This document shows, one piece after another, positions 6,952 to 7,630 of a DNA stretch of 7,630 nt. The position numbers and the translations under genes are program-made. Where the stretch lies: positions 1 through 7,630 of the forward strand of contig CAJUJJ010000007.1 of assembly GCA_910586765.1 (NCBI GenBank), written 5' to 3'. A model generated the notes under the pieces. The model did not search any database. It worked only from the letters and a program-made list of their open reading frames with translations, and was not told the DNA's origin. Each line of letters opens with the position of its first letter. Position 1 is the first letter of the stretch. This DNA is from an uncultured Clostridia bacterium. GTDB taxonomy: Bacteria > Bacillota > Clostridia > Lachnospirales > Anaerotignaceae.

Positions 6952-6958
6952 TATTTTA

Positions 6959-6965
6959 CTCCTTT
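6959..6965 (-). promoter_or_regulatory. Ribosome binding site that fixes the ATG start of the U32 gene
   Basis: AAAGGAG on the minus strand, 7 nt (TAAAATA) before the ATG at 6951-6949. The longer reading frame beginning with TTG at 6969 would translate through this site as E-R-S-K-I, so the six extra residues are almost certainly not made. Confidence 0.9.
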
Positions 6966-6977
6966 CCAACTACTTTA

Positions 6978-7630
6978 TTACTTTCTATGAGCTTTCACTT
7001 GATTTCTATTTTTTCTGCTGTAATTATAACGCCTGTTTTCTTCCATATTTCTTTTTTCTTGTTCTTTCAATTTTTGCTGTAATTCCTCTGTTAATTTTGT
7101 TTGTTCTTCTAATTTTATCTGTAATTGCTGTAATTCTGAAAGCTCATTTTTTTTATCTAATTGCTTTTGCAATTCTGAAAATTCTTTTTGCTTTTGTTCC
7201 AATTCCATTTTTTGTGTTAATTGTTGTTGTAAATCTTGTGACTTTTTCTTTTCTTGTTCTAACTGTAAATTCAAATCAATTAATCTCTGTTCTAATTCAT
7301 TCTGTTTATTTTCCCAAATAGATTGATTTTTTTGTTCATCTGTGTTTATTTGTTTTTCTTTTTCTAATTCGCTTTGCAAATGCTCTGATTTTGTTATTTG
7401 TTCTTCTAATTGTAAACGAATATCATAAAGTTGTTTTTCATATTGTTTGTTTTGTTCTAATTCTTTTTGTAATTGTTCTGACTTTATTTTTTCTTGTTCT
7501 AATTGTTCCAAAACAGTATGTAATTTATCTCTTTCGCTTTCTGCTTGTTCCGTTTGTTTTTGCTGATTTTGCTCTAATTCTCTTTGTAATTGCTCTGACT
7601 TCGCTTTTTCTTGTTCTAATTGTTCCAAAA
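6978..7630 (-). CDS. 3' part of a Gln/Glu/Lys-rich coiled-coil protein; possible tail of an extended ZapA-like division protein
   Basis: The gene is cut by the right edge: the apparent first codon at 7628 is a TTG that lies inside a repeat and encodes Leu, so the true start is beyond the window. About 217 codons are visible. Residues 1-195 are almost entirely heptad-type coiled coil rich in Q, E, K and L, with hardly any Gly or Pro. A motif resembling LEQEKxKSEQLQxELEQ recurs five times, at about residues 4, 43, 74, 123 and 173. The protein ends in a basic, Asn/Tyr-rich tail (about 199-216: RRYNYSRKNRNQ and onward). There is no membrane segment in the visible part. Position suggests ZapA: in many Clostridia a zapA gene with a coiled-coil C-terminus precedes a U32 gene, and here division or cell-wall genes follow. 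The ZapA domain itself is not visible, so this is inference; a generic filament or scaffold protein is equally compatible. Confidence 0.8.
   Translation of the reverse strand, partial: LEQLEQEKAKSEQLQRELEQNQQKQTEQAESERDKLHTVLEQLEQEKIKSEQLQKELEQNKQYEKQLYDIRLQLEEQITKSEHLQSELEKEKQINTDEQKNQSIWENKQNELEQRLIDLNLQLEQEKKKSQDLQQQLTQKMELEQKQKEFSELQKQLDKKNELSELQQLQIKLEEQTKLTEELQQKLKEQEKRNMEENRRYNYSRKNRNQVKAHRK
7454..7630. repeat. Near-identical 60-bp direct repeat, 117-bp period, in the coiled-coil gene
   Basis: Positions 7454-7513 and 7571-7630 match at 54 of 60 bases, and all six differences are transitions. The last 26 bases are identical (7488-7513 and 7605-7630). The period of 117 bp is 39 codons, so the frame is kept. 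The second copy touches the window edge, so the array may continue upstream. The weaker copies nearer the C-terminus match only at protein level, which points to a recent duplication at this end. Confidence 0.8.

Noticed and set aside
7097..7321. Plus-strand open frame that looks like a hydrophobic membrane protein
   Set aside because: The Gln/Glu/Lys/Leu codons of the coiled-coil gene read in antisense give Leu/Val/Phe/Ile-rich protein automatically, so the hydrophobicity is an artefact.
7454..7630. CRISPR-like or minisatellite array
   Set aside because: The repeat is in frame within a coding sequence, there are only two close copies, and the intervening sequence encodes the same coiled-coil type rather than unique spacers.

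Overview
The window is AT-rich and every credible gene lies on the minus strand, so transcription runs from position 7630 towards position 1. Low G+C, TAA as the stop codon of all seven genes, strong GGAGG-type ribosome sites and the gene families present point to a low-GC Firmicute, most likely a Clostridia/Lachnospiraceae-type anaerobe. This placement is inferred from gene content and style; no taxonomic marker is present.

In transcription order there are four closely packed genes. First comes the 3' part of a Gln/Glu/Lys-rich coiled-coil protein, cut by the window edge. It is followed by a long U32-family protein (RlhA/TrhP-like RNA hydroxylation factor class), a SEDS-family glycan polymerase (FtsW/RodA) and a class B penicillin-binding protein (transpeptidase). 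Gaps are 26 nt, 19 nt and 1 nt. The SEDS protein and the PBP form a classic polymerase/cross-linker pair for septal or side-wall peptidoglycan. The coiled-coil gene sits where many Clostridia carry zapA, so it may be the tail of an elongated ZapA-like division protein, but its N-terminal domain lies outside the window.

Downstream is a PrsW-type membrane metalloprotease gene 50 nt after the PBP. Then comes a 90-nt gap with a well-formed sigma-A-type promoter, followed by a Nudix hydrolase (TTG start) and a small single-pass membrane protein with a striking Asp/Trp-rich tail ending in CCC. The minus-strand run ends at a strong hairpin terminator (53-78). A second GC-rich hairpin (17-39) beside it probably ends a convergent plus-strand transcript that lies off the left edge.

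The window is mostly conserved housekeeping and envelope-biogenesis sequence. I see no CRISPR array, insertion sequence, tRNA, rRNA, prophage gene or recognisable defence system. The least explained parts are the repetitive coiled-coil protein, the acidic/CCC small membrane protein and the paired hairpins at the left edge.
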